Source: Micromonospora sp. WMMD1128 (GTDB taxonomy: Bacteria; Actinomycetota; Actinomycetes; Mycobacteriales; Micromonosporaceae). From it: a stretch of DNA of 64,000 nucleotides. The stretch spans positions 6,598,001 through 6,662,000 of the forward strand of contig NZ_CP114902.1 of the NCBI RefSeq assembly GCF_027497235.1, given 5' to 3'. Positions 41,801 through 50,784 of the stretch are shown here, piece after piece (within the stretch, counting starts at the first letter, position 1; the number at the start of each line of letters is the position of its first letter). Both the position numbers and the translations under genes were made by a program. The notes beneath the pieces are model-generated. The model saw only the letters and a list, made by a program, of their open reading frames with translations. It was not told the origin of the DNA and did not search any database.

Positions 41801-44800
41801 AGCGCGCCTTCCTCAAAACCGTCGATCAGCCGTGCCGTCCCGGCGATGGTGGGAGCGGCGAAGAGCTGCCGCAACGAGATGTCCACCCCGAACCGCTCCC
41901 GCAGCGCCGCGGCGAGCCGGGCGGCGAGTTGACTGTCCCCGCCGAGGGCGATGAAGTTCTCCTCCCGGCCCACGCCGGGCAGGTCCAGCAGCCGGGCCCA
42001 GATCGCGGCGACCGCCTCCTCGACCTCGCCCCGGGGCGGCTCGCCGGGCTCGGCCGGGCCACCGTCCTCATCGGCCAGCTTCTCCAGGGCGGACCGGTCG
42101 ACCTTGCCGTTGGCCGTCAGCGGCAGCTCGTCCAGGACGAGGCAGACACCCGGCACCGCGTAGCCCGGCAGCCGAGCGGCGACGAACTCCTCCAGTCCGG
42201 CGAGGTCCTCGTCGCCGCAGCCGACTTCGGTCACCCCGAAGGCGACCAGCCGGGGCGGGCGACCGACCGCGACGGCGGCGGCCGTGCTCAGCGCGGGGTG
42301 GGCGGCCAGCGCCGCGGTCACCTCGCCCAGCTCGATCCGGTGTCCTCGCACCTTCACCTGCTGGTCGGTCCGGCCGAGGAACTCCAGCGTGCCGTCGGGC
42401 CAGTAGCGGCCCAGATCCCCGGTGCGGTACCAGCGCTCCCCGGCGTAGTCGACGAAACGTTCCCGGGTGCGTTCCGGGTCGTTGCGGTACCCGGTGGCGA
42501 CTCCGGCGCCCCCGATCCACAGCTCTCCGGCGACCCAGTCGGGGCAGTCCCGGCCGCGGTCGTCCACCACCCGGTACCGCTGGTTCCGCAGCGGCAGGCC
42601 GTACGGTACGGCGGTCCACGACTCCGGCACCTCGGTCACCTCGACCGCGTTGGACCAGATGGCGGCCTCGGTGGCACCGCCGAGCGCCACGAACCGGCAT
42701 CCGTCGAACGCCGCCGCCGCCCGGCCCGGCAGGTCCACCCCCACCCAGTCGCCGGAGACCAGGACCAGCCGTAGCCCCGGGGCTGGGGCCGGCGCGTCGC
42801 CGGACAGCGCCACCAGCAGCATGTCCAGCAGCGCCGGGACGCTGTTCCACAGGGTCACCTGGTGTTCGCGGCACAGTCGCAGCCAGGACTGGGGTTCCCG
42901 CCGCTCCTGTTCGGCCGGGAGCACCAGGGCCCCACCGGCGGCGAGCAGCCCGAAGATGTCGTACACCGACAGGTCGAAGTCGAGCGCCGAGACGGCGAGG
43001 ACCCGGTCCGTCTCCCGTACCCCGAACCGCTCGTTGACGTCGTCGACGGTGTTTCCGGCCGCCGCGTGGGTGATCTCGACGCCCTTCGGCTCGCCCGTCG
43101 AGCCGGAGGTGAAGATCACGTACGCCGGCGCGTCCGGGCTCAGCGGCACCGGCTCGGCGGTCGCGGTAGCCCGCACCGCGTCGGTGAGCGGCACCGCCCG
43201 TACCGTCTCCGGCCAGTCCCGGGCGGCGGTGTCGGTGAGGACCAGGCGCACACCGGCGCCGGCGAAGATCCGATTCCGGCGCAGCGGCGGCTGATCCACC
43301 CCGCAGGGCACGTACACCGCCCCGGCGGCCAGCGTGCCGAGGACCGCGGCCACCTGCTCCGGCCCCTTGGGCAGCGTGATCCCGACCAGGTCACCGGGGC
43401 GGACGCCGTGCCCGAGCAGCGCGCCGGCCACCCGGAGCGCCTGTCCGGCCAGCTCGCCGTAGGTGAGCTCACCGTCGGCGCTGAGCAGCGCGACCCGTTC
43501 CGGGGACTCGGCCGCCCGCCGGAAGAACCCGGTGTGCAGCAGCCCGTCGGGTACCGGCCCGGCGGTGGCGTTCACGTCGGCCCGAACGATCCGCTGCTCG
43601 GCCGGGAGCAGCGCCGGCACCGGCTCCGCCCAGGCGCCCTCGGCGAGCCACTCCAGCAGCCGCATGTACGCCGCGAACATCGCGTCCAGCACGCCCGCGG
43701 GGAACAGCTCCTCGACCGCGTCCCAGACCAGCAGCAGGCCGCCGGCCCGCTCCATGACCTGGTGGTCGAGCCAGACCTGTGGCGTCTGCGAGACCCCCCA
43801 GACCCGTTCGGCGAACGAGGGCTCGACGACGACGTCGTCGGTGACCCCGAGCGTACTTGTGAAGACCACCGGCATGCTGACCTCGAGGCTGCCCCGGCGC
43901 CGGGCCAGCTCCCGCATTACCCACACCGCCGAGACATCGCTGTGCGCCAGGTCCTCGCCCATCCTCCGCTGCATCCGGCGGGCGGCGTCGAGCCAGCTCT
44001 CGTCCGGTTCGGGCTGGTAGCCCACGAGCAGCAACGAGGTGAAGTCACCAAGGACGGCATCGATGTCCGGGTGCACGTCCCGACGGTCGAAGAGGGTCAC
44101 GTTGAGGGTGAGATCTCCCCGGGCGCTCCAGGCGCCGAGCACCTCGGCGAAGGCGGTGGCGAGAAGGGCCGAGCCGGTCAGCCCGTGCCGCTGGGCCAAC
44201 TCCCGCAGCCGGCGCCACTGCGGCTCCGGAAGCTGCTGCTCCCGCCGGAGGAATCGGGGCCGCTGCATGGTGGCGGGGTCCCGGGCCAGCGGCAGGGCCG
44301 GCCCCTCGGGCAGGCTGTCGACCCGGTCCGACCAGTAGGACTCGGACTCGGCCCGGCTGCCCTCGTCCGGCCCCGCGTCGAGCACGTAGTCCCGGAACGA
44401 GACGCCGACCGGCGGCAGTTCGGCGTCGGGCCGGCGGTAGAACGTGTCCACCTCGCGCATCAGGATCATCGCGCTGAGCGCGTCGATGAGGATGCTGTCG
44501 ATGCTCACCGCGAGCCGGGTCCGGTCGCCGTAGCGCACCGCCCGGACATCGAACAACGGCCAGCGGCCGGCGTCGAGGACCTGGTGCGACATGGCGTCCC
44601 GCTGCCGCGCGAGCACCTCCTCGGCGGCACCGGACCCGACCTCGACGACCGGGATCTCGAACCGCGGCACGCTGGGGAGAATCCGCTGCTCGCCGCTGGG
44701 CAGGAAGACCGCCCGGAGCATCTCGTGCCGCTCGATGACCCGGTTCCAGGCGTCGGTGAGCCGGTCCAGGTCGATTCCCGCGCCGTCGTACTCGGTGTAG

Positions 44801-47800
44801 AAGTGGCAGCCGACACCACCCAACGCGAAGGTGTCCGTACGGCCGATCCAATAGGCCCGCTGCACATCGGTGAGGGGGAAGGGGTCGTACCGGTGCTCCG
44901 GATCGGGCCGCAGCGTCGGCGTCGGCCGCTCCGGGCCGCCGTGCCGGAGGTCGGCGGCGAAGCTGGCCAACTCCGCCGTGCGGAAGAGCCGGCCGAGGTC
45001 GGCGCCGGCGAAGCCCGCGGCGTTCAGCCTGGAGATCATCCGGGTGGCGAGCAGGCTGTCCCCACCGAGTGCGAAGAAGTTGTCCCACCGGCCCACGGCA
45101 GTCGTGCCGAGCAGTTCCGCCCAGATCGCGGCGACCGTCTCCTCGATCTCGCCGCGCGGTGGCTCCACCGCTGCCGGCGCGACGGCATCCCCGGCCCGCG
45201 CCGCGAGAGCCCGGCGGTCCACCTTCCCGTTGCTCGTCAGTGGCAGCTCGGTGACGCTCGTGACGCTGGCCGGGACCGAGTGGGCGGGGAGCCGCTCCCG
45301 GAGGAAGGCGAGCAGTTCGTCCCCGCCCACGGACGGCCGACCCTCCTCGGCGTCGTCCGCCGCGGCCTCCGGCCGCGGAACGATCGTCGCGGCCAGGCGG
45401 GTCGGCTGGCCGACCGCAAGCACCACGGCGGCGGCGACCGCCGGATGGGCCAGCAGCGCGGCCTCGACCTCGCCCAACTCGATCCGGTGGCCGCGGACCT
45501 TCACCTGGTGGTCGGTGCGGCCGAGGAACTCCAGGGTGCCGTCGGGCCAGTACCGGCCCAGGTCACCGGTGCGGTACCAGCGGGCGTCGGCGACGGTCAG
45601 GAAGGAGCCCTCGGTCGCCTCCGGGTCCCCCCGGTAGCCGCTGGCGACGCCGAGACCGCCGATCCACAGCTCGCCGGGGACCCAGTCGGGGCGGTCCCGG
45701 CCCTGGTCGTCGACGACCCGGTACCGCTGGTTCCGCAGTGGACGGCCGTACGGGACGCTCGGCCAGTGGGCGGGAACCTCGGCCACCTCCACGTGGTTCG
45801 ACCAGATCGACGCCTCGGTGGCACCGCCGAGGGCGACGAACCGGCCGCCACCGGTGGCGGTGGCCGCGCGTCCCGGCAGGTCGAGGCCGATCCAGTCGCC
45901 CGAGACCAACACCAGGCGCAGCTCCGGCAGTGTCCGAGCCGGCCGGTCGGGGTCGCCGGCCGCGAGCAGCAGCATGTCCAACAGTGCGGGGACGGTGTTC
46001 CAGACGGTCACGTGGTGGGTGCGGCAGAGCTCGACCCAGCGGTACGCGTCCCGCCGCTCGTCCTCCTCCACCAGCACCAGCGCCCCGCCGACCGAGAGCA
46101 GTCCGAAGATGTCGTACACCGACAGGTCGAAGTCGAGCGCCGAGACGGCGAGCACCCGGTCGTTCCGGTCCACGCCGAGCCGCTCGTTGACGTCGTCGAC
46201 GGTGTTCCGGGCCGCGATGTGGGTGATCTCCACCCCCTTGGGCTCGCCGGTCGAACCGGACGTGAAGATCACGTACGCTGGGTCGGTCATCGGCACCGCG
46301 ACGCAGCCGTCGAGCGGCTCCCGGGCCGCCGTCGTCGCGACCGGCACCGGCTCGACCCCGTCCGGCCAGCCGGCGACGTCGTCGTCGGTGAGCACCACCC
46401 GTACCGCCGCCCGCCGCAGCATCCGGGCCCGGCGGGCCGGCGGCTGATCCGGCCCGGCCGGCAGGTACGCCGCCCCGGCGGCCAGCACCCCGAGCACCGC
46501 CGCGATCTGCTCCGGGCCCTTCGGCAGGGTCACCCCGACCACGTCGCCCCGCCCGATGCCCCGGTCGCGCAGGGCCGCCGCGATCCGCAGCGAGCGGTCG
46601 GCCAGGTCGCCGTAGCTGACCACCCGGTCTGTCGCGATCAGCGCGGTCCGACCCGGATCGGCCCCCGCCAGGTCGAAGAAGTCGGCGTGGAGCGGGCGGT
46701 CCGGCACCGGTCCCCCGGTGGCGTTCGCCGTGCGACGCACGGCGGCCTGCGCCGCGGGGAGGAGCGCGGGGGACGGTTCGTCCCACTCGCCTCGCGCCAG
46801 CCAGTCCAGCAACCGCAGGTAGCCGGCGAACATGTCGTCGAGCACGCCGGGCGGGAAGAGCTCCGCCACCGCGTCCCACACCAGATACAGGCCACCGTCG
46901 CGTTCGGTCACCTGGTGGTCGAGCCACGCCTGCGGAGTCTGCGACAGCATCCACCCGAGCCGGCCGAAGGTCCGCTGGACCTCCTCGCCCACCAGGTCGC
47001 CCATGCCGATCGCGCTGGTGAAGACCACAGGCGCCGGAATGCGGTCGTCCGGTCGGGTGCGCGCGAGGTCCCGGAGCACCTCGACCCCGGTGTACGCGCT
47101 GTGCCCGATGCCGGCTCGGAGCTGCTCCTGGAGCCCGTGCACCCGCTGCCCGAACGAGCCGGGCCCGCGGAGGTCGACATCCATCGGGAGCAGGTTGGTG
47201 AAGTCGGCGACGAGCCGCGCCACGTGGGGGTCGACGATCTCCCGGTCGAAGAGCGGCAGATTGAGCAGGAACCGTTGTTCGGCGCTCCAGGCGCCGAGCA
47301 CTTCGGCGTACGCGGTGGCGAGAACCATCGGCAGGGTGACCCCGTGCTGCCGGGCCAGGTGCTCCAGCCGCCCCCGCGCGGCCCGGTCCAGCAGGTGGTC
47401 GCGCCGCTGGAACCGGGTCGTCTCGATGAGCGCCGGCTCGACGGCGAGCGGTAGCTGCGGACCGTCCGGCAGGTCGGGCAGGCGCTCCCGCCAGTAATCC
47501 CGGTCCCGCTCACGGGCCTGCTGGCGCCGGCTCTCCTGGTGCGCCAGGTACGTCGGGAAGCCGTACGGCAGCGGCGGCAGATCCGCCGGCGGGCCGTCGA
47601 GATAGAGGCGGGTCAGGTCCGTCAGGATGAGCTGGATACTCAGGACGTCGGCGACGAGCAGGTCGAAGTTCAGATGCAGCCGGTGGCGCCCACCGGGCAG
47701 CAGGCTGAGGCGCAGGTCGAACACCTCGCCCAGCTCGACCGCCAGCCGCCGGTGCGCCAGCTTGTCCCGCGCCGCGGCCAGCTCCGCGTCGACCTCGGCC

Positions 47801-48879
47801 GCGCCGGCGGCACGCAGGTCGTGCACCACCAGACCGGGCCAGGTCGGTTCGGGCTGGATCTGCTGGGTGCCGTCGTCGAGGAAGCGGGCCCGCAGCAGGT
47901 CGTGCCGGCGCAGCAGGGCACGGACCGCTTCGGCCAGCCGGTCCGGGTCGACCGGTGCGGTGCCGCCGGCCCCGCCGCCGTCGAACTCGACGTAGAAATG
48001 GCAGCCGACCCCGCCGAGGACCTGGTCGTCCCGGCGGCCGATCCAGTAGGCGTGCTGCACCGGGGTCAACGGGAACGGCGCGGTCTCGTCGACCGGGTGG
48101 ACCTCCGCCGGCTCGGCCGCTCCGGTCCCGGCCGCCGCGAGCAACTCCCACCACCGGTTGAGTACCGGCGCCTCGGCCAGCTCCGCGAAGGTCAGGTCGG
48201 TGCCGCCGCGCCGCCACTGGTTCACCAGCTGCATCGTGCGCAGCGAGTCGAGGCCGAGCCCCACCAGGTCGACGTCCGGGTCGATGTCGGTCGGTTCGAT
48301 CCCCAGCAGCTGGGCCACGTCGGCGCGCATCACCTCGGCGGTCAGGCCGGGACCGGCCTGCGTCGGGGCGGCGCCCGGAACCGGTCCGCCACCGGCCGCG
48401 GTGGCGGTTGGCGAGTCGCCGAGGGCGCTCGGGGCGGTTCGGTCGCCGCTGGTCCGGGCCTCGTGCCGGTAGGCCACGGTGAGTTCGCCGGCCCGGAGCC
48501 GCCGCAGCACCTCGTGCCGCCACGGAGCGGCGCCGCCACTCGCACCGTCCGGCTGGCCCGAACCGTCCAACTCCCCACCGGGGACCAGGCAGACGGTGCC
48601 CGGGGCCAGTCCATGCCGGTCCACCACGGCGCCCATGACCCGGCGCGCCAGCTCCGGCCCGTCGGCGTCAGCCGCTTCCAGGATCAGCGTCAGCTCCCCG
48701 CCGTGCTCCGGCTGGATGGCGCAGACGTGCCCGGCGGCGACACACTCACGCACCGAAGCTTCGATCTCCCGCGCGTCGTATTGCACACCGTGCATCTCGA
48801 TTGCGTAATCACTGGAATCGACCTCGCGGAATCTGTACGACACTCGACTGACGGTGCCACGGGATCGGTCTCGGCTCAA
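41797..48879 (-). CDS. NRPS, [AMP-ligase tail]-ArCP-Cy-A(Cys)-PCP-Cy-A(Cys)-PCP
   Basis: 2360 residues. After an odd N-terminal segment (about 15-145) resembling the C-terminal subdomain of an acyl-AMP ligase, there is an aryl carrier domain (GLDSLRTMQL, Ser212). Then come Cy1 (DLLVAD), A1, PCP1 (LGGDSLL, Ser1275), Cy2 (DSILID), A2 and PCP2 (LGGDSQL, Ser2316). Both A domains give the cysteine code DLYNLSLIW. No epimerase is inserted in either A domain, unlike PchE or HMWP2. It takes the aryl group from the ligase and builds two thiazolines in a row. The start is uncertain: TTG 48879 has no ribosome site; GTG 48843 or ATG 48795 are alternatives. Confidence 0.92.
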   Translation of the reverse strand: MSRDRSRGTVSRVSYRFREVDSSDYAIEMHGVQYDAREIEASVRECVAAGHVCAIQPEHGGELTLILEAADADGPELARRVMGAVVDRHGLAPGTVCLVPGGELDGSGQPDGASGGAAPWRHEVLRRLRAGELTVAYRHEARTSGDRTAPSALGDSPTATAAGGGPVPGAAPTQAGPGLTAEVMRADVAQLLGIEPTDIDPDVDLVGLGLDSLRTMQLVNQWRRGGTDLTFAELAEAPVLNRWWELLAAAGTGAAEPAEVHPVDETAPFPLTPVQHAYWIGRRDDQVLGGVGCHFYVEFDGGGAGGTAPVDPDRLAEAVRALLRRHDLLRARFLDDGTQQIQPEPTWPGLVVHDLRAAGAAEVDAELAAARDKLAHRRLAVELGEVFDLRLSLLPGGRHRLHLNFDLLVADVLSIQLILTDLTRLYLDGPPADLPPLPYGFPTYLAHQESRRQQARERDRDYWRERLPDLPDGPQLPLAVEPALIETTRFQRRDHLLDRAARGRLEHLARQHGVTLPMVLATAYAEVLGAWSAEQRFLLNLPLFDREIVDPHVARLVADFTNLLPMDVDLRGPGSFGQRVHGLQEQLRAGIGHSAYTGVEVLRDLARTRPDDRIPAPVVFTSAIGMGDLVGEEVQRTFGRLGWMLSQTPQAWLDHQVTERDGGLYLVWDAVAELFPPGVLDDMFAGYLRLLDWLARGEWDEPSPALLPAAQAAVRRTANATGGPVPDRPLHADFFDLAGADPGRTALIATDRVVSYGDLADRSLRIAAALRDRGIGRGDVVGVTLPKGPEQIAAVLGVLAAGAAYLPAGPDQPPARRARMLRRAAVRVVLTDDDVAGWPDGVEPVPVATTAAREPLDGCVAVPMTDPAYVIFTSGSTGEPKGVEITHIAARNTVDDVNERLGVDRNDRVLAVSALDFDLSVYDIFGLLSVGGALVLVEEDERRDAYRWVELCRTHHVTVWNTVPALLDMLLLAAGDPDRPARTLPELRLVLVSGDWIGLDLPGRAATATGGGRFVALGGATEASIWSNHVEVAEVPAHWPSVPYGRPLRNQRYRVVDDQGRDRPDWVPGELWIGGLGVASGYRGDPEATEGSFLTVADARWYRTGDLGRYWPDGTLEFLGRTDHQVKVRGHRIELGEVEAALLAHPAVAAAVVLAVGQPTRLAATIVPRPEAAADDAEEGRPSVGGDELLAFLRERLPAHSVPASVTSVTELPLTSNGKVDRRALAARAGDAVAPAAVEPPRGEIEETVAAIWAELLGTTAVGRWDNFFALGGDSLLATRMISRLNAAGFAGADLGRLFRTAELASFAADLRHGGPERPTPTLRPDPEHRYDPFPLTDVQRAYWIGRTDTFALGGVGCHFYTEYDGAGIDLDRLTDAWNRVIERHEMLRAVFLPSGEQRILPSVPRFEIPVVEVGSGAAEEVLARQRDAMSHQVLDAGRWPLFDVRAVRYGDRTRLAVSIDSILIDALSAMILMREVDTFYRRPDAELPPVGVSFRDYVLDAGPDEGSRAESESYWSDRVDSLPEGPALPLARDPATMQRPRFLRREQQLPEPQWRRLRELAQRHGLTGSALLATAFAEVLGAWSARGDLTLNVTLFDRRDVHPDIDAVLGDFTSLLLVGYQPEPDESWLDAARRMQRRMGEDLAHSDVSAVWVMRELARRRGSLEVSMPVVFTSTLGVTDDVVVEPSFAERVWGVSQTPQVWLDHQVMERAGGLLLVWDAVEELFPAGVLDAMFAAYMRLLEWLAEGAWAEPVPALLPAEQRIVRADVNATAGPVPDGLLHTGFFRRAAESPERVALLSADGELTYGELAGQALRVAGALLGHGVRPGDLVGITLPKGPEQVAAVLGTLAAGAVYVPCGVDQPPLRRNRIFAGAGVRLVLTDTAARDWPETVRAVPLTDAVRATATAEPVPLSPDAPAYVIFTSGSTGEPKGVEITHAAAGNTVDDVNERFGVRETDRVLAVSALDFDLSVYDIFGLLAAGGALVLPAEQERREPQSWLRLCREHQVTLWNSVPALLDMLLVALSGDAPAPAPGLRLVLVSGDWVGVDLPGRAAAAFDGCRFVALGGATEAAIWSNAVEVTEVPESWTAVPYGLPLRNQRYRVVDDRGRDCPDWVAGELWIGGAGVATGYRNDPERTRERFVDYAGERWYRTGDLGRYWPDGTLEFLGRTDQQVKVRGHRIELGEVTAALAAHPALSTAAAVAVGRPPRLVAFGVTEVGCGDEDLAGLEEFVAARLPGYAVPGVCLVLDELPLTANGKVDRSALEKLADEDGGPAEPGEPPRGEVEEAVAAIWARLLDLPGVGREENFIALGGDSQLAARLAAALRERFGVDISLRQLFAAPTIAGTARLIDGFEEGAL

Positions 48880-49233
48880 ACGGAGGAAGTAAGCGAAGGC
48901 ACCTGTCTGCTACTGCGGAAGGTGCCCGAACGGGTACCAAGGATCACCTAATTAATCAGCTCCCATGGCCTCGCCGAAATCCGCCGGAGTGGTTCCCCAA
49001 CAGGAACGCTGGCGGCGGTAGCACATTCTCCGGAAACCCACATCCGGTGGCAGAAAAAGATTTCTCCGGCCGCTCTGGACGTCGAACCAGATACTTGCCG
49101 CCCACCTCCGCGGCGCTCTACGGTCTAGATCGGTTCTCATTCTTCCTGGAACTTCCGCCTCCGCCGGATTCCCCGGAACGTCCAGACTCGCCAAGAACGT
49201 CCGCACCCGTCCAGCAGCAGAAGGGCTCTCGCC
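48880..49233. promoter_or_regulatory. Divergent promoter region of the NRPS and PABA operons
   Basis: No gene. Features: AAGGATCACCTAA (48939-48951), whose TCACCTAA end matches one half of the actinobacterial iron box (IdeR/DmdR) while the other half does not; the overlapping near-palindrome CTAATTAATCAG (48948-48959), MarR-like; and GTTCC-N6-GGAAC (48992-49007). The region would control both the NRPS operon (left) and the ligase-PabAB operon (right). Iron control is suggested, not proven. Confidence 0.5.
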
Positions 49234-50784
49234 ATGAATCTCGCGGCCACGCTGGAACGGAGCTGCGCGGAACGCGGCTGGAGCCAGCGCCCAGCCGTCC
49301 GCGAGCCGGGCCGGACCTGGTCCCACGGAGCCATCCACGATCTGGCCGGCCGGGCCGCGCGGATACTGGCGGCCGAAGGGGTCAGGCCGGGCGACCGGGT
49401 GCTCCTGGCGCTCCCCGACAGCGCCGCCTGGGTGGTCTCGTTCCTTGCCGTGGCGCGGGCCGGAGCGGTCGCAGTCCTGGTCAACCCGGGGCTGGCCGCT
49501 CCGGAGCACACGGCGCTCGTCGCCGACTGCGCCCCGGGTCTCGTCCTCTGCCCCGAGGCGCTGGCGGGCCGGTTCGACGTCCGTACGCTCTCCCCGACCC
49601 AACTGCTCGACCGGGCCGGCCGGGTGAGTCCGGTCCCGGCGGTTCCGGTGGCCGGCACCGATCCCCTGTACGTGCAGTACACCTCCGGCACCACCGGAGA
49701 CCCGAAGGGAGCTGTCCACCGGCACGCCGACCCGGAGGCGTACCACCGGTATGTCGGGCTCGGTGTGCTGAGCATCAGCGCCGACGACGTCACCCTCTCG
49801 ATCTCCAAGCTGCACTTCGCCTACGGTTTCGGTAACGCCTTCGTCTTCCCCCTCTTCTCCGGATCGTCGGCGGTGCTGCTGCCGGAGCGCCCGGCAGCCG
49901 CGACGGTCGCGGAACTCGTCACCGAGCACCGGGTCACCCTGCTCTACGGGGTGCCCACGTCGTACGCACAACTCGTCGCCGCCAGCGACCGGGCCGCCTT
50001 CGGCAGTGTCCGGGCCGCCGTCTCCGCCGGTGAGGCGCTGCGACCGGAGCTCGCGGCGCGGGCCCGGGAACTGCTCGGCGTCCCGCTGCTCGATCAGGTC
50101 GGATCCACCGAAGCCGGACACGCCTTCTGCGCGAACACCGTGACGGAGCACCGGGTCGGGACGGTCGGACGCCCGGTCCCGGGCCATCGCCTCCGGCTGC
50201 TCGACAACGACGGGGTGGCGGTGCCCGACGAGGTCGAGGGGGAACTCTGGGTCGCCGGGGAGACGGTCATGACCGGGTACCTGAACCGGCCGGAGGAGAC
50301 CGCCCGCACCCTGGTGGCCGGCTGGCTGCGTACCCGGGACCTGGCGGTACGGCACGGCGACGGGACGTACACCCTGCACGGCCGGGTGGACGACCTGGAG
50401 ATGGTCGGCGGGATCACCCTGGCACCGCAGCCGGTGGAGCACCTCATCGAGGAGCACCCGACGGTCGCGGAGGCCGCGGTGGCCGCCCGACCGGACGAGA
50501 CCGGCGCCACCCGACTGCACGCCTTCGTCGTGCCGGTGCCCGGCGCCGACACCCCCACCGTGGACGACCTCGCTCGCTGGTTGGACGGCCGGGTGGCGCC
50601 GTTCAAGGTTCCCCGGGGCGTCACCCGCCTCGCCGCCCTGCCCCGCACGCCGACGGGGAAGCTCCGCCGCTTCGCCCTGCGGGAGCAGGGCAGCCATGGA
50701 GGACCCGCGCGGGAGCGCACCGGCGCCGCACCCGACACCGACGGCCGGGAAGCGAGCGCCGCCGGGCGTTCGGGGGTGGCGTGA
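49234..50784 (+). CDS. Benzoate-CoA ligase-like aryl ligase
   Basis: 516 residues, AMP-forming ligase of the benzoate/4-hydroxybenzoate-CoA group. Motifs: QYTSGTTGDPKGAVHRH, KLHFAYGFGNAFVFPL, DQVGSTEAGHAFCAN, GRVDDLEMVGGITLAPQPVE and RTPTGKLRRFAL. It carries a ~30-residue polar tail beyond the usual end. As a second aryl-acid activating enzyme it may make an aryl-CoA for the hydroxylase, recycle released starter acid, or replace the EntE-like ligase. Its stop overlaps the PabAB start (GTGA), tying it to PABA formation. Confidence 0.85.
   Translation: MNLAATLERSCAERGWSQRPAVREPGRTWSHGAIHDLAGRAARILAAEGVRPGDRVLLALPDSAAWVVSFLAVARAGAVAVLVNPGLAAPEHTALVADCAPGLVLCPEALAGRFDVRTLSPTQLLDRAGRVSPVPAVPVAGTDPLYVQYTSGTTGDPKGAVHRHADPEAYHRYVGLGVLSISADDVTLSISKLHFAYGFGNAFVFPLFSGSSAVLLPERPAAATVAELVTEHRVTLLYGVPTSYAQLVAASDRAAFGSVRAAVSAGEALRPELAARARELLGVPLLDQVGSTEAGHAFCANTVTEHRVGTVGRPVPGHRLRLLDNDGVAVPDEVEGELWVAGETVMTGYLNRPEETARTLVAGWLRTRDLAVRHGDGTYTLHGRVDDLEMVGGITLAPQPVEHLIEEHPTVAEAAVAARPDETGATRLHAFVVPVPGADTPTVDDLARWLDGRVAPFKVPRGVTRLAALPRTPTGKLRRFALREQGSHGGPARERTGAAPDTDGREASAAGRSGVA

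Noticed and set aside
36125..47454. Very long plus-strand open frames (36125-40996, 42862-47454) opposite the NRPS genes
   Set aside because: They are antisense products of GC-rich codon bias. Their translations are rich in Arg, Gly, His and Gln without domains, while the minus strand encodes complete NRPS domains throughout.
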